A DNA stretch of 64,000 nucleotides from Streptomyces regalis (GCF_001509475.1 NZ_LLZG01000387.1:7748-71747); one strand, 5' to 3'. Positions 51,057-60,240 are shown, counted from the first letter of the stretch. Made by a program: numbers and translations. Notes: generated by a model from the sequence alone, not told the origin.

Positions 51057-51827
51057 TCACCCCCGATACGGCGGCGCGGCCCCCCAGTTCCACCTCGGCA
51101 CCGGCTGCTCCGCCGGCACCGCCGCGTCCGGGCCCGAGAAGTACACCGCCAGCCGCGTCCCCCACTCCACGTACGCCAGGAACGCCGAACGGAACTCCGC
51201 GTCCGTCGGCAGACCCGCCTCGTCGGCCGCGTCCTGGATGAGGTTGACCCAGCGGCGGCGCTGGGGCTCCGTGATCCCCCGGCCCATGTGCTTGGCGACC
51301 ATGTGACCGTGGCCGCCCTGGGTCTCGGAGTAGGCGGGTGGGCCACCGAAGACCTCGCCGAGCCAGAGCGCCACATGTTCCGCATGGGCCGGGTCCAGGC
51401 CCGCGAACAGCGGGGCCAGGACGTCGTCCTTGAGGACCATGTCGTAGAAGACCGACGTCAGTCGGGCGAAGGCCTCCGCGCCGCCCGCCCAGGCGTACAG
51501 CGTCGGCACCGACGCGCCCGTGCCGCGGACCGCCGTCGGCTTGTAGTGGCGCATCTCCTCGATGGACGAGATGTACGGGCGGATCTCGGCGAGGAAGTCG
51601 GGGAACAGCTCCGACTTGCGAAAGCCCTCCAGGTGGTCCGCCGTCGAGGTCCAGGTGATGCGCAGGACGTAGTGCTCGAAGTCCTCCTCACAGCGGGCGA
51701 GTTCGTAGTCGACGCAGTGCGGGGACGCGGTCAGCTGGGCCGCGGCGCGGGTGTAGGCGGCCAGGAACTCGGCCGATTGCTGCTCGGGAATGCGGTACCG
51801 GATGTATTCCACCGTGTGAGCCGTCAT
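51057..51827 (-). CDS. ABM monooxygenase domain fused to a group II truncated haemoglobin
   Basis: A 256-residue two-domain protein starting at ATG 51827 (MTAHTVEYIRYRIPEQQ), with GAGGG upstream. Residues about 5-98 are an antibiotic-biosynthesis-monooxygenase-like ferredoxin fold (CVDYELARCEEDFEHYVLRI, ITWTSTADHLEGFRKSELFP). Residues about 115-240 are a TrHbO-type globin. FARLTSVFYDMVLKDDVLAP opens it, the proximal His is in HAEHVALWLGEVFGGP, and ETQGGHGHMVAKHMGRGITE follows. The fusion suggests haem-dependent oxygen or NO chemistry coupled to the ABM cavity. The substrate is unknown. Confidence 0.88.
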   Translation of the reverse strand: MTAHTVEYIRYRIPEQQSAEFLAAYTRAAAQLTASPHCVDYELARCEEDFEHYVLRITWTSTADHLEGFRKSELFPDFLAEIRPYISSIEEMRHYKPTAVRGTGASVPTLYAWAGGAEAFARLTSVFYDMVLKDDVLAPLFAGLDPAHAEHVALWLGEVFGGPPAYSETQGGHGHMVAKHMGRGITEPQRRRWVNLIQDAADEAGLPTDAEFRSAFLAYVEWGTRLAVYFSGPDAAVPAEQPVPRWNWGAAPPYRG

Positions 51828-51843
51828 GCCCTCACCGAAACAC

Positions 51844-51882
51844 GAACCGCCCACCGGAAGCTGCACTTCCGGCGGGCGGTTC
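51844..51882. terminator. Long hairpin between the globin-fusion and subtilisin genes
   Basis: Seventeen bases at 51844-51860 (GAACCGCCCACCGGAAG) pair with 51866-51882 with a single G-U, around CTGCA. It lies about 35 bp past the subtilisin stop on the minus strand and just before the globin-fusion start. It should insulate the two. Confidence 0.75.
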
Positions 51883-51917
51883 GCTCATGGCTCACATCTC
51901 AGATGTCTGCCACTGGA

Positions 51918-54900
51918 TCACTTGCCGTAATACGCGTTGTAGATCGAGATCGTCGACTTGTTGCCCTTCTTGTCGGCGATCTTGGCGTGGAAGGAGATCG
52001 CCTTCCCCTTCGCCGGGTTCTTCACCGTGATCTTGCCGTTCCTGACCTCGAGCTTCTTCCAGGTCTGGCCGTAGTCGTACGACACGTACACGTGCAGCGA
52101 CTTGAGGTTGCTGCCCGCGGCCGAGCCCACGACGGTGACCGGGAACGTCACCTTCTTGTCGGCGGCGACCCGGCTGTCCAGGCCCGTCTTGGCGTTGAAG
52201 CGGACCGCGGAGGCCGGGAGCATGACCTGATCGCCGGTCGGCTTCTTGGAGCGGAAGGTCCAGCTCGCGTCGATCCGCGTGGAGGCGGCCGCGACCTTGG
52301 TGCTCCGCTTGACCGAGGTCGTCAGCTTGTACTCGGCCTCCGCGGCCGGAACCTTGAAGATCCCGCCGCCGAACAGCGGGTCGTCGTTGGTGCCGACCTT
52401 GGTGCCGTTGCGGTACAGGCTCGTGGTCACCGCGGTGAACTCCGACGCACCGGCGTGCTTGTTGGCGTCGGCGAACAACGGCAGCAGCCCGTAGATGTCG
52501 TTGCCGTCACGGAACAGGCCGTAGTCCTTGTTGATGTGCGGGCCGAAGACCGCCGTGTTGAAGGTCTTCGTGTAGCTCTGGCCCGCCTTGAAGGTCTGCG
52601 GATTGCCCAGGGTGTAGGACGCGTCGATGATCGGGTTGCCGTCCGCGTCCTTGCCGGCGTACTGCTCGAAGTCGAACGTCCACTGGATCTTGTCGGACGT
52701 CGACACGTACACCGTCCGCGAGCCCGGCAGCTTCTGCTCGACCGTCGTGCCGATCGCGACGTCCTCGGGGAGGACGCCCACGGGGAGCAGTCCGCCGGTC
52801 TTGCCGGGGGCCGCGGCACCGAGGTGGTTCTTCACCTTGGCGAGCTCGCTCGCCTTGAAGTGCCGGACCTTGTTGCCCTGGATCTTCTTGACCTTGGCGG
52901 TGGTGGCGACGTCGTACTCGGTGGCGGCGCCCTTGGTCCACTGGCCGTTCCAGGTCTGGCTCAGGCCGCTCGCGATCTCCGGGCCCAGGTGCGCCATGCG
53001 CACGTCGGCGAAGGAGCCGAGGCCGACGCCGATGCCGATGCCCGCCGCGTCGTAGAAGTAACCGGCGCCGGCGGCCACCGGCTTGGCCTGCGCGTCCGGC
53101 ACGGTGATGTCGGCCGACCTGGTCTTGCGAGCGTCGATCGTGACGGAGGTGTTCTTGGTGACGCTCAGCTTCGGCTGGACCACCCAGTCGAGGCCGCCCT
53201 CGAAGTTCACCCAGTCCTTGGCGATCCAGCCGTCCAGCAGATACGTGCCCTTGGGCAGCCGCATCTTGATCGTGCCGGACTCGGCGACCGGCACCTGGTA
53301 GAACCGGTCCGTCGCCAGACCCGAGTAGCCGAGCAGGAGGGTGTTGTAGTCGGGGGCCGGCTTGCCGTCCTTGTCGATGTGCTTGACGGTGACGTCGTAC
53401 GACTCCACCTCGCGCTGCACCGCGGCGGCCGTACGGACGCTCTGCCCGCCGCCCGTCGCCGTCACATAAGCGGAGTAGGCGCCGTCGAGCGTGCCGCCCA
53501 GCTTGGTGTTGACGGTGAAGTCGACGGCGGCCTTGCCGCCCGCCGGGACCGTCACCTTCGTCGCACCGAGCTTGAAGAAGCCCGCGGGAGCCGCCTGGCC
53601 CTTGGGGTTGGTGGCAGTCGCGGACAGCGTGAGCGTGACGTCGTCCGTACCGAAGTTGCGGTACGTCAGCGCCTTGGTGACCGGCTTGTCGTCGGTGTGC
53701 GGCCACTGCTGCACACCGAAGCTCACCGACACCGGGTCGGCGATCACGGTCTGCTTGATGGCCTTGTCGACCTGGATACGGCCCGAACCCTGCTCGAACG
53801 GCGTGTACTTGCCGCCCTTGGTGGAACCGGTCAGCGCGCCCTTCAGCTCGGCGTACGTCCAGTCCGGGTGCTGCTGCTTGAGGATCGCCGCGGCGCCCGC
53901 GACATGCGGGGTCGCCATCGACGTGCCCGAGATGGTCAGGTACCCGGCCGGCTTCTCGCCGACCTCCTGTTCGATGAGGCTGCCCTTGGCGGACGCGGCC
54001 GTGATGTCCACGCCGGGCGCGGTCACGTCCGGCTTGATCGCGCCGTCGCCGAGCCGCGGGCCGGTGCTGGAGAACTCGGCGAGCTTGTCCTTGTCGTCGA
54101 CGGCGCCGACGGTGAGCGCGGCGTCCGCGCTGCCCGGCGAACCGACCGACTCCGGGCCGGAGTTGCCCGCCGCGATCGCGAACAGGATCCCCTTCTCGGC
54201 GGACAGCTTGTTGACCGCTGCCTCCAGCGGGTCGACCTCCGGGGTGTCCATGCCGCCCAGGCTGAGGTTGACGACCTGGGCGCCCTGCTCAGCGGCCCAC
54301 TCCATGCCGGCGAGGATGCCGGAGTCGTCACCGGAGCCGGTGTCGTCGAGGACCTTGCCGCTGAGGATGTCGGCGCCGGGTGCCACACCCTTGTACTTGC
54401 CGCCGGACTTCGCGCCGGTGCCCGCCGCGATGGACGCGACGTGTGTGCCGTGGCCGACCTTGTCGTCCGCGGTGGCGGACGGTGTGAAGTTCTTGGCCGC
54501 GATCACCTGGTCCTTGAGGTCCGGGTGGGTCGCGTCGACGCCGGTGTCCAGGACGGCGATCTTGACGCCCTTGCCGTCGTAGCCGGCCGCCCACGCCTTG
54601 GGGGCGCCGATCTGCGCGACGGACTTGTCGAGGCTGGCCTTGCGGACGCCGTCGAGCCAGACGTGCGCGATGCCGGAGGCGGTCCTGTTGCCGTTGGTGA
54701 GCGCGTCCCACAGTTCGGGCGCGTCCTGGTGCGGGGTCTGCACCGCGTCCGCGTTGAGGGACTTCAGGGTCCGGCGGAGCTTGCCCGCGTCCCGGACGTC
54801 CGCCTTGGCGCCGGCCGCGGCACCCTGGTAGCCGACGATGACCTTCAGGCCCTTGGCCTGGGAGGTGCGGGTCGCGAACTTGTTGAGCTCGGTGATGTCG

Positions 54901-55229
54901 AACAGCCGCTGGTCGAGCTTGCCGGTGGCGACCAGCCGGACCGCGTCGGCCGGGGTGACGTACGTGTGCCCGTCGGCCTTGCGTATCTGTACGGGTATCT
55001 GCTCGCGCCCCTTCGCCCGCTCCAGGCCGACCACGCGGCCCTTGGAGTCGACGGAGACCCGGTCACCCGTGATCAGGGTGATGCGGTGAGGGGAGGTGAG
55101 CGAGGCAGCGGCGCCGGACGGGCGCTGCTCCGGATCGGCCGACGCCGGGCTGGTCATGCCTGCGGCGAGGGCGACGGCGGCCGCCGTGGCGACAGAGGCC
55201 GCACATATTCTTTTGACTTTTCTGCGCAA
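51918..55229 (-). CDS. Large secreted subtilisin-family (S8) serine protease
   Basis: About 1,103 residues from TTG 55229, with GGGGGA upstream. A signal peptide (RICAASVATAAAVALAAG, cut near ASA) is followed by a propeptide of about 170 residues. The S8 domain carries Asp228 (VLDTGVDATHPDL), His260 (GHGTHVASI), Asn356 (AAGNSGPE) and Ser437 (GTSMATPHVAG). After about 500, the long C-terminal half is made of beta-sandwich and Ig-like units (YRNFGTDDVTLTLSATATNP, YVSYDYGQTWKKLEVRNGK). It ends IYNAYYGK with no sorting signal. It degrades proteins outside the cell. The size and layout match the Streptomyces SAM-type large subtilases. Confidence 0.93.
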   Translation of the reverse strand: MRRKVKRICAASVATAAAVALAAGMTSPASADPEQRPSGAAASLTSPHRITLITGDRVSVDSKGRVVGLERAKGREQIPVQIRKADGHTYVTPADAVRLVATGKLDQRLFDITELNKFATRTSQAKGLKVIVGYQGAAAGAKADVRDAGKLRRTLKSLNADAVQTPHQDAPELWDALTNGNRTASGIAHVWLDGVRKASLDKSVAQIGAPKAWAAGYDGKGVKIAVLDTGVDATHPDLKDQVIAAKNFTPSATADDKVGHGTHVASIAAGTGAKSGGKYKGVAPGADILSGKVLDDTGSGDDSGILAGMEWAAEQGAQVVNLSLGGMDTPEVDPLEAAVNKLSAEKGILFAIAAGNSGPESVGSPGSADAALTVGAVDDKDKLAEFSSTGPRLGDGAIKPDVTAPGVDITAASAKGSLIEQEVGEKPAGYLTISGTSMATPHVAGAAAILKQQHPDWTYAELKGALTGSTKGGKYTPFEQGSGRIQVDKAIKQTVIADPVSVSFGVQQWPHTDDKPVTKALTYRNFGTDDVTLTLSATATNPKGQAAPAGFFKLGATKVTVPAGGKAAVDFTVNTKLGGTLDGAYSAYVTATGGGQSVRTAAAVQREVESYDVTVKHIDKDGKPAPDYNTLLLGYSGLATDRFYQVPVAESGTIKMRLPKGTYLLDGWIAKDWVNFEGGLDWVVQPKLSVTKNTSVTIDARKTRSADITVPDAQAKPVAAGAGYFYDAAGIGIGVGLGSFADVRMAHLGPEIASGLSQTWNGQWTKGAATEYDVATTAKVKKIQGNKVRHFKASELAKVKNHLGAAAPGKTGGLLPVGVLPEDVAIGTTVEQKLPGSRTVYVSTSDKIQWTFDFEQYAGKDADGNPIIDASYTLGNPQTFKAGQSYTKTFNTAVFGPHINKDYGLFRDGNDIYGLLPLFADANKHAGASEFTAVTTSLYRNGTKVGTNDDPLFGGGIFKVPAAEAEYKLTTSVKRSTKVAAASTRIDASWTFRSKKPTGDQVMLPASAVRFNAKTGLDSRVAADKKVTFPVTVVGSAAGSNLKSLHVYVSYDYGQTWKKLEVRNGKITVKNPAKGKAISFHAKIADKKGNKSTISIYNAYYGK

Positions 55230-55423
55230 GTTTCCCCCTTGCAGAAGGTCCGGGCGAATTCCCGTTCGCCCGGCCGGGGGTGGTCCCGCACGCACGCGTG
55301 TCGCCCCCCGGAATACTCAGTATGCCGAGGGGCGATCAGGCACCTCAATAGATGAGAAGAAGGCAAGAAGCACGCCTGCCGACTGTTACGCGACCGCGTG
55401 AACTCCGTTACAAACTCGTCGAG

Positions 55424-56107
55424 TTACGCCCCTGCGTTCTCCTTGACAGTGATCCGCCCCTTGCGGATGGTCGCCAGCCGCGGCGCCTTTTTCGCGATCG
55501 CCGAGTCGTGGGTGACCACGATGAAGGTCAACCCGAGTTCCTTCCACATGCGTTCGAGTACGTCCATGATCTCGTCGCGCATCGACTCGTCGAGGTTGCC
55601 GGTGGGTTCGTCCGCCAGCAGCACCTTCGGCTCCTTGACCAGCGCGCGGGCGATGGCGACGCGCTGCTGCTGCCCGCCGGACATCTCGCTCGGCAGATGC
55701 CCGAGCCGCTCGCCGAGCCCGACCGACTTCAGCGCCTCGGCGGCCCGTTCGCGCCGCTCCTTCGTCTTGACGCCGAGGGGGACGAGGGCGGTCTCCACGT
55801 TCTCCTGTGCGGTGAGGGTGGGGATGAGGTTGAAGGACTGGAAGACGAAGCCGATGTTCTCGCTGCGGACCTTTGTCAGCCGGGTCTCGGAGAGCCTGGC
55901 CAAGTCGGTGCCGTCGAGAACGACTTCCCCTGCGGTGGGCCGGTCCAGGCCGCCGAGCATCTGGAGGAGGGTGGACTTGCCACCGCCGGTGGGGCCCTGG
56001 ATGACGAGCCGGTCGCCGTCGGCGATGGTGAGGTCGACTCCGTCGAGGGCGTCGACGGTTTCCTTTCCTCGGGTGTAGCGCTTGGTGACGTTTCTGAGTT
56101 CGTACAT
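55424..56107 (-). CDS. ABC transporter ATPase, MacB/LolD type
   Basis: A 227-residue nucleotide-binding subunit starting at ATG 56107. Motifs are Walker A QGPTGGGKSTLLQML near 38, Q-loop FVFQSFNLIPTLTAQENVET, signature MSGGQQQRVAIARAL near 140, Walker B VLLADEPTGN near 162 and the H-loop VVTHDSAIAKKAP. This subgroup drives mechanotransmission by FtsX-type permeases rather than bulk transport. Its permease (56724-58199) is the neighbouring gene, but 616 bp of repeats lie between them. The pair responds in many bacteria to peptides or to cell-envelope stress. Confidence 0.93.
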   Translation of the reverse strand: MYELRNVTKRYTRGKETVDALDGVDLTIADGDRLVIQGPTGGGKSTLLQMLGGLDRPTAGEVVLDGTDLARLSETRLTKVRSENIGFVFQSFNLIPTLTAQENVETALVPLGVKTKERRERAAEALKSVGLGERLGHLPSEMSGGQQQRVAIARALVKEPKVLLADEPTGNLDESMRDEIMDVLERMWKELGLTFIVVTHDSAIAKKAPRLATIRKGRITVKENAGA

Positions 56108-56723
56108 GGTGGGTGACTCCTGGGTGGGGTTCGGGGGTGGATCGGATCGTGTGTGACTGCGGGTGGACGGGGGCTGGTCGCGCAGTTCCCCGCGCCCCTA
56201 TGGGTGAGTGCAGTCCCGCCGACTGCACTGCACCGCCACTCGACAACTCACGGCAGGGCGGGGCATCGCAGCGTGTCTGCGGGTCGGTGGGGGCTGATCG
56301 CGCAGTTCCCCGCGCCCCTATGGATGAGTGCAGTCCCGCCGACTGCACTGCACCGCCGCTGGACGACTCACGGCAGGGCCAGCCACCGCAGCGTGCACAG
56401 CCACCGACCGCCGCGGCCTGCGCGGTTGCCGACCGCTGCAGCATGCGTAGCTGCAGGCCGTCGCAACCGGCGGGCCGTCGTAGCCTGCGTACAACCGCCG
56501 ACCCTCGCAGTCCGCGTGGCCGTGCACCGTCGCAGCCTGCGTCGCTGCCGACCGCCACAGCCTGCGTAGCCGCGGGCCGTCATAGCCTGCGCAGTTGCGG
56601 GCCGCCGCAGCCCACGTAGCTGCGGGCAGTCGTGCCGCTGGGGCGGCGCCCGTCCCAAAGAGAGCGGCACCCCGCAAGGGCCGGGTTGCGCGACCACCCC
56701 CGCCCAGCCGCAGCCGACGTCGG
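56108..56723. repeat. Intergenic repeats: 120-bp tandem pair plus degenerate 25-bp units
   Basis: 56161-56280 and 56281-56400 are a tandem direct repeat with an exact 120-bp period and few mismatches. Each contains CGCAGTTCCCCGCGCCCCT and the CCGCCGACTGCACTGCACC block. From about 56400 to 56640 follow degenerate units of about 25 bp (CGGGCCGCCGCAGCC-CACGTAGCTG type). The plus strand is open through the pair because 120 is a multiple of 3, but no protein family is recognised and it is probably noncoding. The block separates an ABC ATPase from its permease. Confidence 0.8.
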
Positions 56724-58199
56724 CTACTCGACGCGGCGCAGTGCATCGGCCGGACGGAGCCGCGACGCACGCCAGCCGCCGAAGGCACCGGCGATCAGCC
56801 CACCCGTCACCGCGAGCCCGACCGCAAGGGCAACCGTCGTAAGGCTGACGGGCGCGGTCAGCGCGACGTCCAGCGTCGTGCTCGCCGTCTGCCGCCCGGG
56901 ACCGCCTCCGAAGCCACCGCCCCCCGGGCCACCGCCGGTTCCGCCACTGCCACCGCCCAACTGCGCCTGCAGCGTCGGACTGATCGCCGTCACGACGTAC
57001 GCCCCCGCAAGCCCGACCGCGATCCCCAGCACGCCGCCGAGCAGCCCGTTGACGACCGCCTCGCCGACCACCTGCCGGGTCACCCGCCCCGACTTCCACC
57101 CCAGCGCCTTCAGCGTGCCGAACTCCCGCACCCGGCGCGACACCGCCGACGACGTCAGCAACCCGGCCACCAGGAACGCCGCCACCAGCACCGCGATGGA
57201 CAGCCACTTGCCGACACTGGTCGCGAGGGACGAAGCCGTCGACAGGGAGCCGGACACCGTGTCCGCGAGGTCGGCGGAGGTCGTCACCGTCGTACCGGAG
57301 ATGTTCTTCTGGATCGTCGACTTGACGGAGTCGATCTGCTGGGAGTCGGTCGCCTTGACGTAGATCGTGGTGACCTTGTCCTTGGCGTCGGCGAGCGTCT
57401 GCGCCTGCTTCAGCGGGATGTAGAGGTTGGCGGCGGCGTCCCCGCTGTCGGGCGTGGCGATGCCGATCACCTTGAACTTGGTGCCCTTGACGGTGACGGT
57501 CGAGCCGACCTTGAGCTTCTTCTCCTTGGCGTACGAGGTGTCGGCGACGACGACCTTGGCGTTCGTCTCCGTCGTCTTGAACGTACGGCCGCTGGTGATC
57601 TTCGAGGAGGTCAGCGGACCGAGCGCCGGCTTGGTGACGTCGGTGCCGTAGACGGAGTAGCTGTTGACGTCGAAGTCGGCGCCGCCACCACGCACTTCAC
57701 CCTGCGGCTGACTGCTGCTGCCGCCACCGCCCTGGCCGGGTCCACCGCCCTGCTGGCCCCCACTGTTCTGGTCCTGCTGGAACTGCCCCCGCGTGAACTG
57801 CCCGCTGACCTTGACGACCTGCAGGCTCAACCCGCCCACCGCGTCCGCGACACCGCTCTGATCGCCGACCTTGGTCACGGTCGAACTCGACAGCGTCTGG
57901 AAACCCTGGACCATGACGCGGTCGCTGGACTGCTCCTCGTCGGAGTCGCTGTCCTGGGCATCGAACTGGAAACGCGGCCGCTCGGAGCTGTTCGCGGCCG
58001 GCTCGGCGGCCTTGGTGACGGTCATGTCCGTGCCCAGGCCGTACAGGGACTGCAGGACCTTGTCCTGGGCCGTGCTCATCCCGGAGGACACGGAGTTGAC
58101 CACGATGACCAGCGCGATGCCCAGCGCAAGTCCGGAGGCGACGACGAGGGCCGCCTTTCTGCGGCGGCGCAGCTCGCGCCTCAAGTAGGTGAAGAACAT
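56724..58199 (-). CDS. MacB/FtsX-type ABC transporter permease
   Basis: A 491-residue four-helix permease starting at ATG 58199. The first helix (ALVVASGLALGIALVIVVNS) is followed by a large extracellular MacB-like domain of about 270 residues. It includes a Gly/Gln-rich low-complexity insert (GGQQGGGPGQGGGGSSSQPQ). The FtsX core begins near 360 with GKWLSIAVLVAAFLVAGLLT and SRRVREFGTLKALGWKSGRV; a second Gly-rich loop sits between helices 3 and 4. It ends WRASRLRPADALRRVE, the classic FtsX terminus. Partner ATPase: 55424-56107. It probably acts in envelope or peptide sensing/export. Confidence 0.92.
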   Translation of the reverse strand: MFFTYLRRELRRRRKAALVVASGLALGIALVIVVNSVSSGMSTAQDKVLQSLYGLGTDMTVTKAAEPAANSSERPRFQFDAQDSDSDEEQSSDRVMVQGFQTLSSSTVTKVGDQSGVADAVGGLSLQVVKVSGQFTRGQFQQDQNSGGQQGGGPGQGGGGSSSQPQGEVRGGGADFDVNSYSVYGTDVTKPALGPLTSSKITSGRTFKTTETNAKVVVADTSYAKEKKLKVGSTVTVKGTKFKVIGIATPDSGDAAANLYIPLKQAQTLADAKDKVTTIYVKATDSQQIDSVKSTIQKNISGTTVTTSADLADTVSGSLSTASSLATSVGKWLSIAVLVAAFLVAGLLTSSAVSRRVREFGTLKALGWKSGRVTRQVVGEAVVNGLLGGVLGIAVGLAGAYVVTAISPTLQAQLGGGSGGTGGGPGGGGFGGGPGRQTASTTLDVALTAPVSLTTVALAVGLAVTGGLIAGAFGGWRASRLRPADALRRVE

Positions 58200-58471
58200 G
58201 CGCCGCAAGCTAGGGACGGCGCGTGATGACTGGATAAGGCCGACATAAGAGAAGGATGAGAAGGCTGCACCCGGGCCAGGGGTGAGCCCGCGCACGGCTG
58301 TCAACCCGCGACCGTGGTTCGGGCGCGTGTGGCCGAGTCGGGCTTGCGGTGAGTGCCGACGGTGTACTTTCCTAGATACAAGAAGCCCCCGCCACGGCGG
58401 GCACCGTGACAGGGGCTTCAGCTCAACAGGCGCTTTGGTGGAAGGCCCCTAGTGGATCTGGGGACCTCCCG
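58200..58471. other. Intergenic region upstream of the MacB-type permease
   Basis: No gene recognised. A stem AAGCCCC (58383-58389) with GGGGCTT (58412-58418) around a GC-rich inner dyad is followed on the minus strand by a TTCTTGTAT run. It could terminate a minus-strand transcript from the 58472-58585 area. The remainder is the permease promoter region. Confidence 0.45.
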
Positions 58472-58585
58472 CTACCTGGCGAGCAGCCAGAGCCACCACC
58501 TCCTCGCGTGCTTGGCCCACCTTTCTGGCAGGCACCGGATCACCCGGCACACGAGAGTCGGCTTCGGCTTGGCATGACGTCCCAC
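58472..58585 (-). CDS. Possible 37-residue very basic peptide
   Basis: A GTG at 58585 with GGGAGG eight bases upstream opens a 37-codon frame. It begins GRHAKPKPTLVCRVIRCLPE, continues RWAKHARRWW and ends LWLLAR at TAG/TGA near 58472. It carries eleven or so Arg/Lys and two Cys. It lies between two hairpins (58383-58418 and 58593-58614), as a short transcript unit might. No family was recognised. It may simply be an open stretch in GC-rich DNA. Confidence 0.3.
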   Translation of the reverse strand: MGRHAKPKPTLVCRVIRCLPERWAKHARRWWLWLLAR

Positions 58586-58592
58586 TGGGTGC

Positions 58593-58623
58593 GCCTCCCT
58601 TTCCATAGGGAGGCGGCCTTTTT
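58593..58623 (+). terminator. Hairpin with T tract
   Basis: GCCTCCCT (58593-58600) pairs with AGGGAGGC (58607-58614) around TTCCAT, followed by GGCCTTTTT. It is a good intrinsic terminator on the plus strand, but no plus-strand gene precedes it. It may end an unannotated small RNA from the 58200-58590 region. Confidence 0.6.
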
Positions 58624-58750
58624 CATTGCCCGGAACCGCCCCGCTTCGGGCCGGGCCCCGATGGGGTGGGGCCCGGAACAAGGGAGGCGCACCCGAAGGC
58701 GCGTCACATGCCGGACTTTACCGGCAACTCCCTTATGCAAAGCGAAACTT

Positions 58751-58782
58751 GAAGGCGGCCACCCGATCGGGTGACCGCCTTC
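58751..58782 (-). terminator. Terminator after the L,D-transpeptidase gene
   Basis: GAAGGCGGCCACCC (58751-58764) pairs with GGGTGACCGCCTTC (58769-58782) with one G-U pair. It lies 38 bp beyond the minus-strand stop at 58820, with AAGTTTC following on that strand. Confidence 0.7.
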
Positions 58783-58819
58783 AGCAGCTCCAGGTCAGCG
58801 CGTCAGCGCACGGCAGGCG

Positions 58820-60067
58820 TCAGACCGCCGAACCGGCCTTCCACTGCGCCCAGTCCATGTTCCAGCCGTTGAGGCCGTTGTCCGGCGCGATGGTCTTGTC
58901 GCCGGTGTTCTGGACGACGACGACGTCACCGACGATCGAGTTGGTGTAGAACCAGTAGCCTGCGGTGCCCTTGTCCTTGGCGCCCTTGGTGTCGGACAGG
59001 CCCACGCAGCCGTGGCTGGTGTTCACGTTGCCGAAGATGGACTTGGCGCCCCAGTAGTTGCCGTGCACGAAGGTACCGGAGGTGGACAGACGCATGGCGT
59101 GCGGCACGTCCTTGATGTCGTACTCGCCCTTGCCGTCGTCGTCGGTGAAGCCGACCGTCGCGCCGTTCATCCGGGTCTCCACGAACTTCTCGGAGATCAC
59201 CATCTGGCCCTCGTACGTCTTGTTCTCGGGCGAGCCGGCGGAGATCGGGATCGTCTTGATGGTCTTGCCGTTCTGCGTGACCTTCATCTGCTTGGTCTGC
59301 GCGTCGACGTAGGAGACCTGGTTGCGGCCGATCTTGAAGGTGACGGTCTTCTGCTGGACGCCGTAGACACCATCGGCACCCTCGACGCCGTCGAGGGCCA
59401 TCTTCAGGGTGACGGTGGAGCCCCCCTGCCAGTAGTCGTCGGGACGGCAGTCCATGCGGGTGTCGTTGAACCAGTGGCAGACGACTTCCTGGCCGCTGGT
59501 GCTGGAGACGGTGATGCCCTTCTGGACGTCCGCCTTGTTGCTGATCGCCTTGTCGAAGTTGATCGACACGGGCATGCCGACGCCGACCGTGGAGCCGTCC
59601 TCCGGCGTGAAGTAGCCGAGGAAGCTGTTGGCCGGGGAGACCGTGGTGAACGAGGCGTTCTCGTGGGCTGCGAGGCCCTTCGCGTCCTTCGCCGACACCG
59701 CGATCTTGTAGGTGGTCGAGCGCTCCAGCTGGCCGGTGGGCTTCCAGCTGGTCTTGTCCGCGGATATCTCGCCCTCGACCGCGGCGCCCTCGGCGGTCGT
59801 CATCGTCACCTCGGTGAGCGTGCCCTTGCTCACGGTGACGGCGGCGGAGTTGTTGATGGAGGCGTTGTCGGTGCCGTCCTCGGGCGTGATCTTGATCTGG
59901 GCCTCGGAGGTCTTCTTGGCGGCCGCCTCGTCGACCTTGGCCTGCGAGGAGTCGCCGCCGTCGCCGGAGGCGTTGTCGTCGCCGCCGGAGCAGGCAGAGA
60001 GCACCAGGACACCGCCGAGCAGTGCGGACGCGACCGCCAGGCCCTTGCGCCGCTTACTGTTCGTCAT
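58820..60067 (-). CDS. L,D-transpeptidase lipoprotein (Ig-like plus YkuD domains)
   Basis: About 415 residues from ATG 60067 with GGAG upstream; an ATG 15 bases earlier adds five residues. A lipoprotein signal peptide (GLAVASALLGGVLVLSAC, lipobox LSAC) and a Gly/Asp/Ser linker anchor it outside the membrane. About 55-240 hold two Ig-like domains (ITPEDGTDNASINNSAAVTV, FTPEDGSTVGVGMPVSINFD). About 245-385 is the YkuD catalytic domain: FVHGNYWG with the upstream His and NTSHGCVGLS with Cys354. It forms 3-3 cross-links in peptidoglycan by cleaving tetrapeptides. It is monocistronic with a terminator behind. Confidence 0.94.
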   Translation of the reverse strand: MTNSKRRKGLAVASALLGGVLVLSACSGGDDNASGDGGDSSQAKVDEAAAKKTSEAQIKITPEDGTDNASINNSAAVTVSKGTLTEVTMTTAEGAAVEGEISADKTSWKPTGQLERSTTYKIAVSAKDAKGLAAHENASFTTVSPANSFLGYFTPEDGSTVGVGMPVSINFDKAISNKADVQKGITVSSTSGQEVVCHWFNDTRMDCRPDDYWQGGSTVTLKMALDGVEGADGVYGVQQKTVTFKIGRNQVSYVDAQTKQMKVTQNGKTIKTIPISAGSPENKTYEGQMVISEKFVETRMNGATVGFTDDDGKGEYDIKDVPHAMRLSTSGTFVHGNYWGAKSIFGNVNTSHGCVGLSDTKGAKDKGTAGYWFYTNSIVGDVVVVQNTGDKTIAPDNGLNGWNMDWAQWKAGSAV

Positions 60068-60240
60068 CACACGCTTCTCCATTGTTCCCGAATCCCCAAA
60101 AACCCCGAGAGTCCCCGTCAAGAATCTTCAACGCTGCGACCGGTTCGTCCCGTTCCACATTCCTTGTATGTGTGGGGAACACCACGTCCGCCGGGGCGGC
60201 TGGTGCGGGTGTCGGTCAGTGCGTCCCATGAGACGACGAA

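Noticed and set aside
51288..55355. A 1,355-codon plus-strand frame opposite the subtilisin
   Set aside because: It is an antisense shadow of a gene with full catalytic residues. The product is Arg/Gly/Val/Leu-biased and matches nothing.
56113..56619. A 168-codon plus-strand frame with a 40-residue repeat (VPRAPMGECSPADCTAP)
   Set aside because: The repeat arises because the DNA period of 120 bp is a multiple of three. The unit is a common intergenic repeat and no homologous protein is known to me.
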